Position numbers and translations under genes: made by a program
Assembly: GCA_026419785.1 (NCBI GenBank)
Contig: JAODTK010005309.1
Coordinates: 62,001 to 126,000 of the forward strand
Origin: Sclerodactyla briareus
Taxonomy: Eukaryota; Echinodermata; Holothuroidea; Dendrochirotida; Sclerodactylidae
Direction of reading: 5' to 3'
DNA: 64,000 nt
Part shown: one piece after another, positions 12,301 through 23,574 of the stretch
Layout of the letters: each line of letters starts with the position of its first letter
Numbering within the stretch: position 1 is the stretch's first letter
Notes under the pieces: model-generated
Database searches by the model: none
What the model was told of the DNA's origin: nothing
The model's input: the letters and a program-made list of their open reading frames with translations, nothing else

Positions 12301-15300
12301 AATTTGGTGTGTTGCTTTTTATGGGGAGTACAGGAACCTTTGTTGTTTGGTTATAGGTCGGGGGGCAATTTGAGTTCAAAATATAAAATTGTGGAAATGA
12401 AAAGTCAATAATTGGCCAATTTGGCTTGGAACACGATAACTCGACCACACCTGATGGATGAAGCTCTGATTGTATGTGTGCTCCCCATGAGGAGTACATG
12501 AACCGGTGTTTGGGGTCAGTCACAGGTTCATCTGAGGTCACCAGCGGTCAAGTCTGAAAACCTTGTGAACACGATAAGTCCAGAATGGTGGTTCTGATCG
12601 GGTTCTCAAAACTGGTGTGTAGATTTCTTATGGGGAGTAAGAAAACCCTATTGTTTTGGATAGGCGGGGGTGAATTTGGTTCAAAAATTATTCAATTTTG
12701 TGAAAAGCAATCATTTGGCCAATTTGGCTTGTGAAAAACGATAACTCAACCCACCTGGAATGGATTGAAGCTCATATTGGTATGTGGTTCCCATGATGAG
12801 TACATGAACCGTTATGTTTTGGGGTCAGGTCCGAGGTCATCTGAGGTCACAGAGGTCAAAGTCTGAAACACCTGTCAACACGATTAAGTCAGGATGGTTG
12901 GTCTGATCGGGTTCAACACTTGGTGTGTAGCTTTCTTATGGGGAGCACAGGAACCCGCTTGGTTTGGTATAGGTCGGGGGTGACATTTTGGTCAAAAATA
13001 TAAAATTGTGAACAGTCAATATAATTTGGCCCAGTGTTGGCTTGTGACAACACACACACACACTCTCACAAACACCCCCACCTGCATGGATTAAGCTTAT
13101 ACTTGGTATTCGTGTTTCCCATGATGAGTACATGAACCCTATAGTTTTGGGAGTCAGGTCGAGGTAATCTGAGGTCACCAGAGGTCAAAGTCTGAAACCT
13201 TGTGAAACCCGAGAAGTCCAGAATGGTTGGTCTGATCGGGTTCAAATTGGTGTGTAGCTTTCTTATGGGGGGAGTACAGGAACTTTACTGTTGTCGGTGT
13301 GGGTGGGGGTTTTTAAAAACCAATTTTATTTAAAAAATATATAAAATTTGGGAAAGTCAATAATTTGGCCAATTTTGGCTTGTGAACACGATATTAACTC
13401 GACCCCACGGGATGGATGAAGCTCTATTGGTATGTGTGTTTTCCCCATGATGAGTTACATGAACAGTATTATTTGGGGACGAGTCGATGTAACCTCTGAG
13501 GGTCACAGAGGTCAAAGTATGAAACCTTGTGAACACGCTAAGTCCAGAATGGTTGGTCTGATCGGGTCCTAATTTGGTCTGTCGCTTCCTTATGGGGAGT
13601 ACAGGAACCTCTTGTTTTTGTATAGGTCGGTGGGTGGGGATTTTGGTCAAAAATCTAAAATATGTGAAAAGTCAATTTATTTGGCAAGTTTGGCTTGGGA
13701 ACCGAATAACTCGGACCCCACATGGATGGATGAAGCTCTTACTTGGTATGTGTGTCACATGATGAGTACATGAAACCCTATTGTTGTGGGGTCAGGTCAG
13801 AGGTCATCTGACCCCGTAAGGGTCACCAGGAGTTTTTTAAAGTATGGGAAACTGAAAACCTGTGAACACGAGGAGTTCAGAAAAGGGTTGTCTGATCGGG
13901 TTTGCAAATTGGGTGTCGCTGGATATGGGAGTACAGGAACCCTCTTGTTTTTGGTATAGGTCGGGGGTAATTTTGGTCAAAAATATAAATAGGTGAAGAA
14001 AAGTCAATGAATTGGCCAACTTGGCGGTGAAAACGATAACTCGACCCCACCTGGATGGAATTGAAGCTCATACTTGGTAGTGTGTTCCCTATGATGAGTA
14101 CATGAACCTAGTTTTGGGTCAGGTCAGAGTAATCGAGGTCACCAGAGGTCAAAGTCTGAAAACCTTGTGAACCACGATACGGTGCCAGAATGGTTGGTAT
14201 TGATCGGGGTAAATTTTGTGTGTAGCTTTCTATGGGGAGTACAGGAACCCTATTGTTTTTGGTATAGATCGGGGGTGAATTTTGGTCAAACATAAAAATT
14301 TGTTGAAAAGTCAATAATTTTGGCCAGTTTTGGCTTGTGAACCGATAACTCGACCCCACTGGATGGATGATGAAACTCATACTTGGTATGTGTCCTTCCC
14401 CATGATGAGTACATGAACCGTATGTTTTGGGGTCAGGTCAGCGGTCATCTGAGGTCACCAGAGGTCAAAGTTCTGAAAGAACCTTGTGAACACGATAAGT
14501 CCAGAATGGTTGGTCGGATCGGTTCCAAATTTGGTCTGTCGTTCCTATGGGGAGACAGGAACCCTATTGTTTTGGTAATTGTCGGGGCGTGAATTCGGTT
14601 TAAACAAAAATATAAAATTGTGATGGATGAAAGTCCAATAATTTGGCCAATTTTGGCTTGTGAACACAAAAACTCGAACCCACCTGGATGGTGAAGCTCA
14701 TACTTGGTATGTGTGCTCCCATGATGAGTACATGACCTATTGTTTTGGGGTCAGGGTAGAGGTCATATGAGGTCACCAGAGGTTAAAAGTCGAAAACCCT
14801 TGTGAACACGATGAGTTCAGAATGGTTGGTCTGATCAGGTTCAAATTTGGTGTGTAGCTTTAGCCTTTATTATGGGGAGTACAGGAACTTGTTTTTGGTG
14901 GTATAGGTTCGGGGGTTTGAAAATTTGGTCAAAATATAAAAATGTGAGAAGTCATAATTGGCCAATCATGGCTGTGAAACGATAACTCGTCCCCAGCTGG
15001 ATGGATTGAAGCTCATACTTGGTATGTGTGTTCCCCGTTGATGAGTTACATGAACCCTATGTTTTGGGGTAAGGTCACAGGTCATCTGAGGTACAGAGGT
15101 TAAAGTCTGAAAACCTTGTGAAAAACCACGATGCGTTCAGAATGGTGGTCTGATCGGGTTCAAATTTGGTGTGTAGCTTTTCTATGGGTAGTACAGGAAC
15201 CCTCTTGTTTTTGGTATAGGTCGGGGGTAATTGGTCAAAAAAATATAAAATTTGGGGGAAAAGTCAATAATTTGGCCAATTTTGGCGTGTGACAACGATT

Positions 15301-18300
15301 GATTAACTCGACCCCACTGATGGAATGAAGCTCATACTGGTATTGTGAGCTCCCCATGAGGAGTACATGAAACCTATGTTTTGGGTAAGTCACAGGTCAT
15401 CTGAGGTCACCAGGAAGTCTGGAAAACCTGTTGACCACGATAAGTTCAGATGGTTGGTCTTGATCGGGTTCAAATTTGGTGTGTAGCTTTCTTATGGTGA
15501 GTACAGGAGGAACCCTATGTCTTGTTTTTGGTATAGGTCGGCGGATGGTGAATTTTGGTCAAAAAATATGGAAATTTGTGAAAAGTCAATAATTGGCCAA
15601 TTTTGTGGCTGTGCAAGAAAAAAGATAACTCACCCCACTGGAGGATGAAGCTAATACTTGGTACGTGTGGTTTCCCCATGATGAGTACATGAACTCTATC
15701 GTTTGGGGGTCAGGGCAGAGGTCATATGAGGTCACAGAGGTCCAAAGTCTGAAAACCTTGTGAACACGATGAATCACCAGGAGGTTGGTCTGATCGGGTT
15801 CAAACTTGGTGTGTAGCTTTCTGATGGGGATACAGGGAACACTCTTGTTTTTGTATAGGTCGGGGTGGGGAAAATTTGGTCCAAAATCTTAAATTTGTGA
15901 AAAGTCAATAATTGGGCCAATTTTGGTGTGTGAACATGATAACTCACCCACTTGGAGGATTAAGCCCTCATACTTGGTGACGTGTTGTTCCCCATGATGA
16001 GTAACCTACCTCTATCGGTTTGGGTTCGGTCCCGAGGTCATCTCCTGAGGTCACCATAGGTCAAGTCTGAAACCTTGTGAACACGATAAGTCCAGATGGT
16101 TGGTCTGATCGGGTTCAAACTTGTGTGTAGCTTTCTTATGGGGATCCATGAAACCCTATTGTTTGTTAAGATAAGGTCGGGGGTGATTTTGTCAAAATAT
16201 AAAATTTGTGAAAAGTCCATTAATTTTGCCAATTTTGGCTTGTGAAAAACATCACTCCACCCCACCTGTATGGGAGTAAGCTCATACTTGGTACTGTGTT
16301 CCCCATAATGATTAATGAAACCGTATGTTTTGGGGTCAGGTCAGAGAAGTCATTGAGGTACTACCAGAGTTAAAGCCTGAAAACCCTTTGAACACGATAA
16401 GTCCAGAATGGTTGGTCTGATCGGGTTCAATTTGGGTGTGTAGCTTTCTTATGGGAGTACAGGAACCCTATTGTTTTTGGTATAGGTCCGGGGGTGAATT
16501 AATTTTGTTCAAAAAAAATATAAAAAAAAAAAAAAAAAAATTTGTGAAAAGTCAATACTTTGGCCAATTTTGGCTTTTAAAAACATAACCAACCCCACCG
16601 GATGGATGAAGCTCATACTTGGTATGTTGTTTTCCCATGATGAGTACATGAACCCTAATCGTTTTTGGGGTCAGGTCATAGGTCATCTGAGGTCACCAGA
16701 GGTCAAAGTCTGAAAACCTGTGAACACGAATAAGTCCAGAACAGTTGGTCTGATCGGGTTCAAATTTGGTGTTGTAGCTTTCTTATTGGGGAGTACATGA
16801 ACCTACTTTTTTTGGTATAGGTCGGGGTGAATTTGGTCAAAAAATATAATTTTGTGAACAGTCAATATTTGGCCATTTTGGCCTGTAACACGATAACTCG
16901 CCCCCAGGCCTGGAATGGATTAATTTCATACTTGGTATGTATTTTCCCCATGATGGCTACATGAACCGTATTGTTTGGGGTCAGGGCAGAGGTCATCTGA
17001 GGTCACAGAGGTCACAGTCCCCTGAAAACCTTGTGAACACGATGAATTCAAATGGTTGGTCTGATCGGGTTAATTTGGTGTTAGCTTTCTTATGGGGAAG
17101 TACAGGAAACCCTTGTTTTTGGTAATAGTCGCGGGGGTGATTTGGTCCAAAAATATCAATATGTGAAATGTCAATCATTTGGGCCAATCTTGGCTTGTAA
17201 CACATAACTCGACCCCACCTGGATGGATGAAGCTCATACTTGGTATGGTGTGTTCCCCATGTGATACATGAACCCTATTGTTTTGGGGTCAGGTCACAGG
17301 TCATCTGAGGTCACCCCGAGGTTTAGTCGGAAAACCTTTTGGAACACGATAAATTCGGACGGGTTGGTCTGATCAGGTTTTAAATTGGTGTGTAGCTTGT
17401 CTTATGGGGGAGTACCTGAACCCTCTGTTTTTGGTATAGGTCGGGGGTGAATTTTGGTCAAAACTATAAAATTGTGAAAAGTCAATAATTTGGGCCACTT
17501 TTGGCTTGTACCACGATAACTCGACGCCACCTGGATTGATGAAACTCTCATACTTGGTAGTATGTTCCCCATATTGGTACATGAACCGTATTGTTTTGGG
17601 GTCAGGTCAGAGTCCATCTGAGGTCAACCAGAGGTCAAAGTCTGAAACCTTGAAAACACGATAAGGTCAAAATGTTGGTCTGATCGGGTTCAATTTGGTG
17701 TGTTAGCTTTTCTTATGGGGGAGTACCGGAACCTCTCTGTTTTTGGTTTAGGTCGGGGGTGAATTTTGGTCAAAAAACAAAAATATTGAAATGGTCAATA
17801 ATTGGGTGGCCAATTTTGGCTTGTGAAACACGATAATTCAACCCACCTGGATGGATTAAACCCTACTTGGTATTATGTTCCCCCTGATTGTACAGGAACC
17901 GTAATTGTTTTGGGGTCAGGTCAGAGGTCATCTGAGGTCACCAAGAGTCGAAGCCTGAAACCTTGTTCCACGATAAGTTCAGAATGGTTTGGTCCTGATC
18001 GTGTTAAATTTTGGTGTGTACTTTCTTATTGGGCGTAACGGAAACCCTCTTGTTGTTGTATAGGCGGGGGTGAATTTTGGTCAAAATATAAAAATGTGAA
18101 ATGTCAATGATTTGGGGCCAGTCTTGGCTTGTGAACACGATAACTCGATCCCACTTGGATGATGAAGCTCATACTTGGTATGTGTGTTCCCCATGATGAG
18201 TACATAACCTATTTGTTTTGGGGTCAGGTCCACAGGTCATCTGAGGGTCACCGAGAGGTTAAATCCTGAAAACCTTGTGAACACGATGAATTCGGAATGG

Positions 18301-19185
18301 TTGGTCCCTGACGGGTTCAATTTGGTGGTAGCCCCCATTCTTATGGGAGTACAGAACCCTCCTTGTTTTTCGTATGGGTCGGGGGTGAAATTTTGGTCAA
18401 AAATATAAAATTTGTGAAAAGTCATAATTTGGCCAATTTTGCTTGTGAACCCGATAACTCGACCCCCTGGATGGATAACGCATACTTGGTAGTAGGTTCC
18501 CCATATGGTTAATGAACCGTATTGTTTTGGGGTCAGGTCAGAGGTGTCCCATCTGAGGTCACCAAGTCAAAGTCTTGAAAACCTTGTGGGGGGGGGAAAA
18601 CACTATAAGTTCAGAATGGTTGGTCTGATCGGGTTCAAATTTGGTGGTGTAGCTTTCTTAGGGGAGTACAGGACCCTCTTGTTTTTGGTATAGGTCGGGG
18701 GTGAATTTTGGTCAACATATAAATATGTGAAATGTCCATAATTTGGCCAATCTTTGCTTGTGACAACGCCCCTACTCGACCCCACCTGGATGGATGAAGC
18801 TCATACTTGGTAGTGTGTTCCCCATGATGATTAACATGAAACCCTATTGTTTTTGGGGGTCAGTGTCAACAGGTCATCGAGGTCACGCAGAGGTTAAAGT
18901 CCTGAAAACCTTGTGAACACGATGAAATTCGGAATGGTTTGTTGCTGATCGGTTCAAATTTGGTGTGTAGCTTTCTTATGGGGGAGTACAGGAACCCGCT
19001 TGTTGTTTTGGTTAGGTCTGGGTGAATTTTGGTCAAAAATATAAAATTGTGAAAAGTCACTACTTTGGCCAATTTTGGCTTTGACACGATAAACCGACCC
19101 CACCTGGCTGGATGAAATCATACTTGGTATGTGTGTTCCCCATGATGAGTACTGAACCCTATTGTTTTGGGGGCGGTCAGAGGTA
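6380..19185 (+). repeat. 312 bp satellite array, about 40 copies
   Basis: Head-to-tail array. By-eye consensus unit: starts at GAGTACAGGAACCCTATTG, passes TTGGTATAGGTCGGGGGTG, TTTGGCCAATTTTGGCTTG, GAACACGATAACTCGACCCC, CTGGATGGATGAAGCTCA, then GAGTACATGAACCC, a block of AGGTCA half-sites, GAACACGATAAGTCCAGAA, TGGTTGGTCTGATCGGG and GTGTGTAGCTTTC. The counted consensus is 312 bp. The unit itself is two related monomers of about 168 and 144 bp sharing GAGTACA-GAACCCTATTGTTTT and GTGAACACGATAA-TC. Copies differ mostly by one-base insertions and deletions. No reading frame is kept across units, so short frames inside the array are noise. Confidence 0.92.
10931..10963 (+). promoter_or_regulatory. 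AGGTCA cluster: DR1, DR4, DR4 (one example unit)
   Basis: In this well-preserved unit AGGTCA occurs at 10931, 10938, 10948 and 10958. The spacers are G, TCTG and CCAG, giving one perfect DR1 and two perfect DR4 arrangements. DR1 is the classic RXR/HNF4/COUP-TF site form and DR4 the thyroid-receptor/LXR-RXR form. The block recurs in most units of the array, more or less indel-damaged. Function is inference only. Confidence 0.6.
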
Positions 19186-19273
19186 TACACTGGTACAATC
19201 TCTCATTTGTCCTTTTGTCTGCTATAGGTTGTCAGGAAGATAAAGAAGCACTAAGCTTTTTGGCTTTCTTGTT

Positions 19274-20015
19274 TCTCTGATTGTCTGGTATTTTTCACTA
19301 ACCTTGCCAATAAAAGTCTTGCCAGGGTGTACCCTCTCCTCTTTGAAGCATGCCATACCTGACAGTACCTAAACCCACGATAACTACAGGGCGATTGATG
19401 TTTCAGCATCGATTTGATTGCATGCAAAAGGTTCTATTACCAAATATAGTACGCACTTAGCCATTAGGGAGACACCGGCATTGGCGTATAAGAGGGGGCA
19501 TGTTTTAAAGCCATGGCCTTTCTATGGATGGCCAACTTTCCTACAGGGATGTCAAACAAGTCAAGATTGAAATGTCTTCGATACCTCCGATCTTAAATCG
19601 TGTTCCCACAGGTGGTCCACTATCATCGTTGCTTTTCCATAAAGTTAACAACTGAATATCCATCAAGTTCGGATTGCTCAGTGAATAAATAATAGCCTAC
19701 GATACGCTATTTTTGTAGAATTCAAATCACACACGCGATATATAAATTGTATGTTGAGTTGTTATTTATGATATACTAATGTGTGTGAGCAGAAAATCTT
19801 ATTCTTATCCACACAATCAAAGGGAATGGTGTTTTAAAATATTAACATCAAGCATTCCGGTCTCATGGAAACTAAATCTGAAAAATTCTAGAGTCTCAAG
19901 AATAATTCTCAGTCGAACGGTGCCACCTTACTATGTATCTTGTCGTGCGTATCGATAACAACCTAACGTTTACTGCCATGTGCTAATATCTACTAAGAGT
20001 CTATCACATGTTCAC
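19274..20015. other. Unique-looking spacer
   Basis: Sequence between the right inverted end and an isolated inverted satellite copy. No gene or repeat recognised. Confidence 0.4.
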
Positions 20016-20019
20016 TACC

Positions 20020-20450
20020 TGCCCCAAGACGAATGGGGTACATGTATTCATCGTGGGGACTCACATACCAGTTTGAGCTTCACCATCCCAGGTAAGTGGG
20101 CCGTTTACCCTGTTTACCAGCCAAAATTAGCCACAATTTCGATTTTCACCACCATTTTTCCTGTTTTGACCAAATTCACCCCTGACCTAATAGGGTTCCT
20201 GTACTCTCCATAAGAAAGCTCCAAACCAAATTCAACCTGATCAGATCAACCATTCTGGACGCGTTTACAAAGGTTTCAGACTTTGGCCTCTGTTGACCTC
20301 AGATGACTCCGGCCTGACCCCAAAACAATGGGGTTTCTGAACTTCATGTACTCATCATGGGGACCACATCCCAATTGCGAGCTTCCTCCCTCCAGTTGGG
20401 ATCGAGTTATCATATTTTACACAAAAATTAGCCCAATATTGACTGTTCAT
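20020..20450 (-). repeat. Satellite copies, inverted orientation
   Basis: About 1.3 diverged units of the 312 bp satellite on the minus strand, recognised by GGGTACATGTATTCATCGTGG, CCTGTACTC-CCATAAGAAAG and CATGTACTCATCATGGGG. Less indel-scarred than the main array. Confidence 0.75.
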
Positions 20451-21835
20451 GGCAAACCAGTGAACATAACTGAAGTAACCACAGGAGTAGAAATGTCATG
20501 CAATTGTTTTCATGTTATTTTATGAATAAGCACCTACCTCATTGTGGATATCTGCTTCTGACAAATGTAACAGATTATATTAAAAAATATAGATAACATA
20601 TCGCACTATTTTTCATCAAGACTCTTCACATCAATGCACCACCGTTTGGATGGAATATTGAAATAACGAATAAATTGGAACAAAACAAATGTGGGTAGCT
20701 GCATAAACATAGCAGCCTACATATCTTTGGGAAACATCCAAACCAGTACATCCCCCCCCCCCTCCGCCCCTGATAAAAAAAGAAGGAAACGCAACTATGT
20801 AATTGAGGAACTTTACCCTATAATGTGGGAAGTGGGGGCTGACTATCTGTTAGGAAATATTATGAAACTATGCAAGTGAAAAAAAATAGCAATTATATAA
20901 AGACAACATTCAGGTCTCAGATCAACATCAACATGCACTTTTCGGTTATCAGCTCTGAAAATTCTAGCGAAGTTTTTAATTTCCTCTATGGACTCACACC
21001 ATTTTTCAAATGAGCTGTAATTTGCACATGTCGTTGCACAGTCAGCCAATTCACTGAATCAATAACATCCACAAATCAGCAGATTTTCCAGCAGAATCAT
21101 CCCTTAAAAATGGAAGAATTTTCTTTCAGATTGCAAGATAGACCTGATCTTGCAATTACCAGCTATTGTTCCATTGAAAGCACATAAATAAAACAAAAAA
21201 GGTTTTTGGTGTTTGAGTCCAAGAAGACCTCACAAGGGGATATATTCCGAAATGGTGGGATCTGAGCCGACAGTGCCTCCATATGCACAGTAGGTTGAAA
21301 TAAACGTTTGTGAGAATGCTAATATTTGATGATATCTAGTATTCATATAGTGCTATGTCACTGACTGTTGACAGTACGCTCCATGGGTGTGACCTTGATC
21401 ATAGAAACTGGTAGACTCCCTGACGGTCGCAGAGAGTATGTTGCTGCAATTGTAGGTGCAGGTTCTACTCAGATACCACACAGGTCCCCAATACCCCTGG
21501 GTGGAGTGGAGCAATTGAGATATCGCACCTCGCCCTAGGGTACAACATGGACTCGCACCAACTACCACTGAGTTGCAATACAAGTTCAAATATGAATTCA
21601 ATACTGCAGGTTATAGGAGGAGCACGCATGACCCACCTCTCTGATGCTTTCCAGATCCTACCAACCAGATCCTACCAACTACCACCATGTTTAAAGGCAG
21701 TAGCCCCAGCTAGGACTTTACCCCACATTTCGGTAAAGTTCCCATATTCAGCGCTTGAACAATGGGCAAAGATAAAATGAAGAGGCAGGAAGGCCTATTG
21801 AACCCTGCCCGTCCTGTATCTTCCATCAGACCCAT
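20451..21835. other. No gene recognised
   Basis: AT-rich sequence to about 21350, then more balanced sequence with short frames lacking family motifs. A C-run lies at about 20752. Confidence 0.35.
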
Positions 21836-21837
21836 CA

Positions 21838-22575
21838 CCATGGCAGCCCTTTTTTCAGGTTCATGTCAAGATGGCGTTCTGGTCGGATATGGTGGGGATG
21901 ACCTTATGACCGGAGACAGAGCCGGTGCTACTCAGGAGACTGGTCCGACTGTTTCAGGTACTCCCTGGAGTTTGGGAACCTCTCCCCCAGTAACTCGACC
22001 TCCAGGGGTGTGACCTGTCCCATCTGAGACTCTGACTGGCCCGAAGGTATCAGGATGTACCTCCTGAAATGGATGAGAACAGTGTGAACAGGTTCAGTGG
22101 TTGCGGACTACCACAATGGCAGCCCTTTTTTCAGGTTCATGTCAAGATGGCGTTCTGGTCGGATATGGTGGGGATGACCTTATGACCGGAGACAGAGCCG
22201 GTGCTACTCAGGAGACTGGTCCGGCTCTCCAGGTACTCCCTGGTTCATGTGAAGATGGCGTTCTGGTCGGATATGGTGGGGATGACCTTATGACCGGAGA
22301 CAGAGCCGGTGCTACTCAGGAGACTGGTCCGGCTCTCCAGGTACTCCCTGGTTCATGTGAAGATGGCGTTCTGGTCGGATATGGTGGGGATGACCTTATG
22401 ACCAGAGACGGAGCCGGTGCTACTCAGGAGACTGGTCCGACGTCTTCAGGTACTCCCTGGAGTTTGGGAACCTCTCCCCCAGTAACTCGACCTCCAGGGG
22501 TGTGACCTGTCCCATCTGAGACTCTGACTGGCCCGAAGGTATCAGGATGTACCTACCCTGAAATGGGATTAGAAC
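21838..22575 (+). repeat. Coding-like tandem repeat, 108 bp (36-codon) unit
   Basis: Four copies of a 108 bp unit, one at about 21855-21962 and three in tandem at 22131-22448. Each sits in a longer duplicated frame that begins ATGGCAGCCCTTTTTTCAGG and ends with CTGGAGTTTGGGAACCTC and AGTAACTCGACCTCCAGG. The plus-strand translation repeats GVLVGYGGDDLMTGDRAGAT and QETGPALQVLPGSCED. Units are near-identical, and since 108 is divisible by three the frame survives (134 codons at 22101-22505). CCCTTTTTTCAG/G just before each block looks like a splice acceptor. No known protein family is recognised, so a gene with recent repeat expansion and a non-coding minisatellite are both possible. Confidence 0.6.
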
Positions 22576-22879
22576 GTGTGAACCAATTCTGGGTCATTAA
22601 GATGCCGACCAACACAATGAGGATAACCTTGATGCATCTCTAGAGAAACAATTCGCTATCTGATTCACATCTGTCTGATTTCCATGATCTATGAGATATG
22701 GCGTTCCACAGGATATGATGAACCGACTACTTCTCTTGCTACGTGCGCCCATAGCTACAATTGCTGAAATCCTTGTGTTTGTTCCAAGTCATTCGAGACA
22801 ATTCTCATCTATGGATCTCATTCAACTTTAACTGATATGAGGCTAACGATGCTACCAGCCTTAGTTCAGTAGTTCACAT

Positions 22880-23425
22880 TTGGCTTAGAAAAAAATCTGT
22901 TGAAATTAAATTACGACAAGACAGATTATCTCATGCTTACACACCCCTTTATGCATCATATAAACTCAAATCAAGAGCCTTTTCTGAAGCGGTCCTCCTC
23001 ATCCCATCCCCCAGACCTGGATCAAGACCTGGGGTTTATTCTCTATCCCGGTATGACCTTTCAAGACTATGCCTCTAAAAGTCTCTCAGGGTCTTCCTCT
23101 TTCGTTCAATCGCCATAAAAGTACCTCCCAACTAAGCACCAGCCTATTCTTGTACTCATTTGTTTACTGTGAGGACACCTATCTGGTATAGTTGGATCTG
23201 ATATGGGCTTCCCTAAGTTGAGACGGATCGGTTACTGAAGCTCCTTCACAGGTAAGCACCGCACAATTATGATAAATTAGGACCATAAACCCCTATCCTC
23301 CTGGATTACACTGGCTCCCTTTCCCCCAGAGAATTCCTGTTCAAAATCTTCACACTCGCACACTTGGCTGTTCATAAGACTGCCGCTCTTTACTTGCTCT
23401 TTCCTAGATACTGAGGGGGTCCCCT
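22880..23425 (+). mobile_element. LINE reverse transcriptase tail (CR1/L2-type), degenerate
   Basis: Plus-strand remnant of the region after the catalytic domain: MKLNYDKTDYLMLTHP (LKLNDDKTE block), then DLGFILYPGMTFQDY (the LGVIFD-LTF block), then YLPTKHQPILV and, in another frame, LDYTGSLSPREFLFKIFTLA (the HWLPV-RI-FKIL block) and HKTAALYLLFPRY. The order and spacing are right for the C-terminal half of a CR1/L2 ORF2 protein. Frames shift several times. It is possibly from the same broad clade as the fragment at 960-1500. Satellite copies follow at 23575. Confidence 0.65.
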
Positions 23426-23574
23426 CACTAACTCACTCTCACCGAGAGATGAAAGAAAGCTAACAAGCGGTCCGCTGGTGGCCGTGCCTCCAGTTTTCCT
23501 GCCCCTTTTTTAATTCCTTGAGACGAAGTCAGAGGAATCGATGTAATCAAGTTTGTGTTGTATGGGTGGTAATG

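Larger units (their letters stand above)
6051..19273. mobile_element. Satellite block bounded by inverted ends
   Basis: The left boundary (6051-6125) begins AACCAGAAAGCCAAAAGGCT and continues through CTGATAAC, CAGACACA and GACAAATGGGA. The right boundary (about 19195-19273) is the reverse complement of the same sequence, with CTCATTTGTCC, TATAGGTTGTCAGGAAGA and TTTTTGGCTTTCTTGTT. The interior is almost entirely the 312 bp satellite. Just inside the left end (6125-6330) a diverged copy lies in inverted orientation before the main array starts near 6380. Related ends occur next to shorter satellite blocks at 25215-25303, 37040-37095 and 41185-41260. No transposase and no clear target-site duplication were seen. 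It could be a very large non-autonomous inverted-repeat element, or a foldback repeat whose inside has expanded. Confidence 0.55.

Noticed and set aside
6380-19185. Dozens of short open frames of 60-110 codons on both strands
   Set aside because: They are unit-by-unit readings of the satellite. None persists over more than one unit in the same frame.
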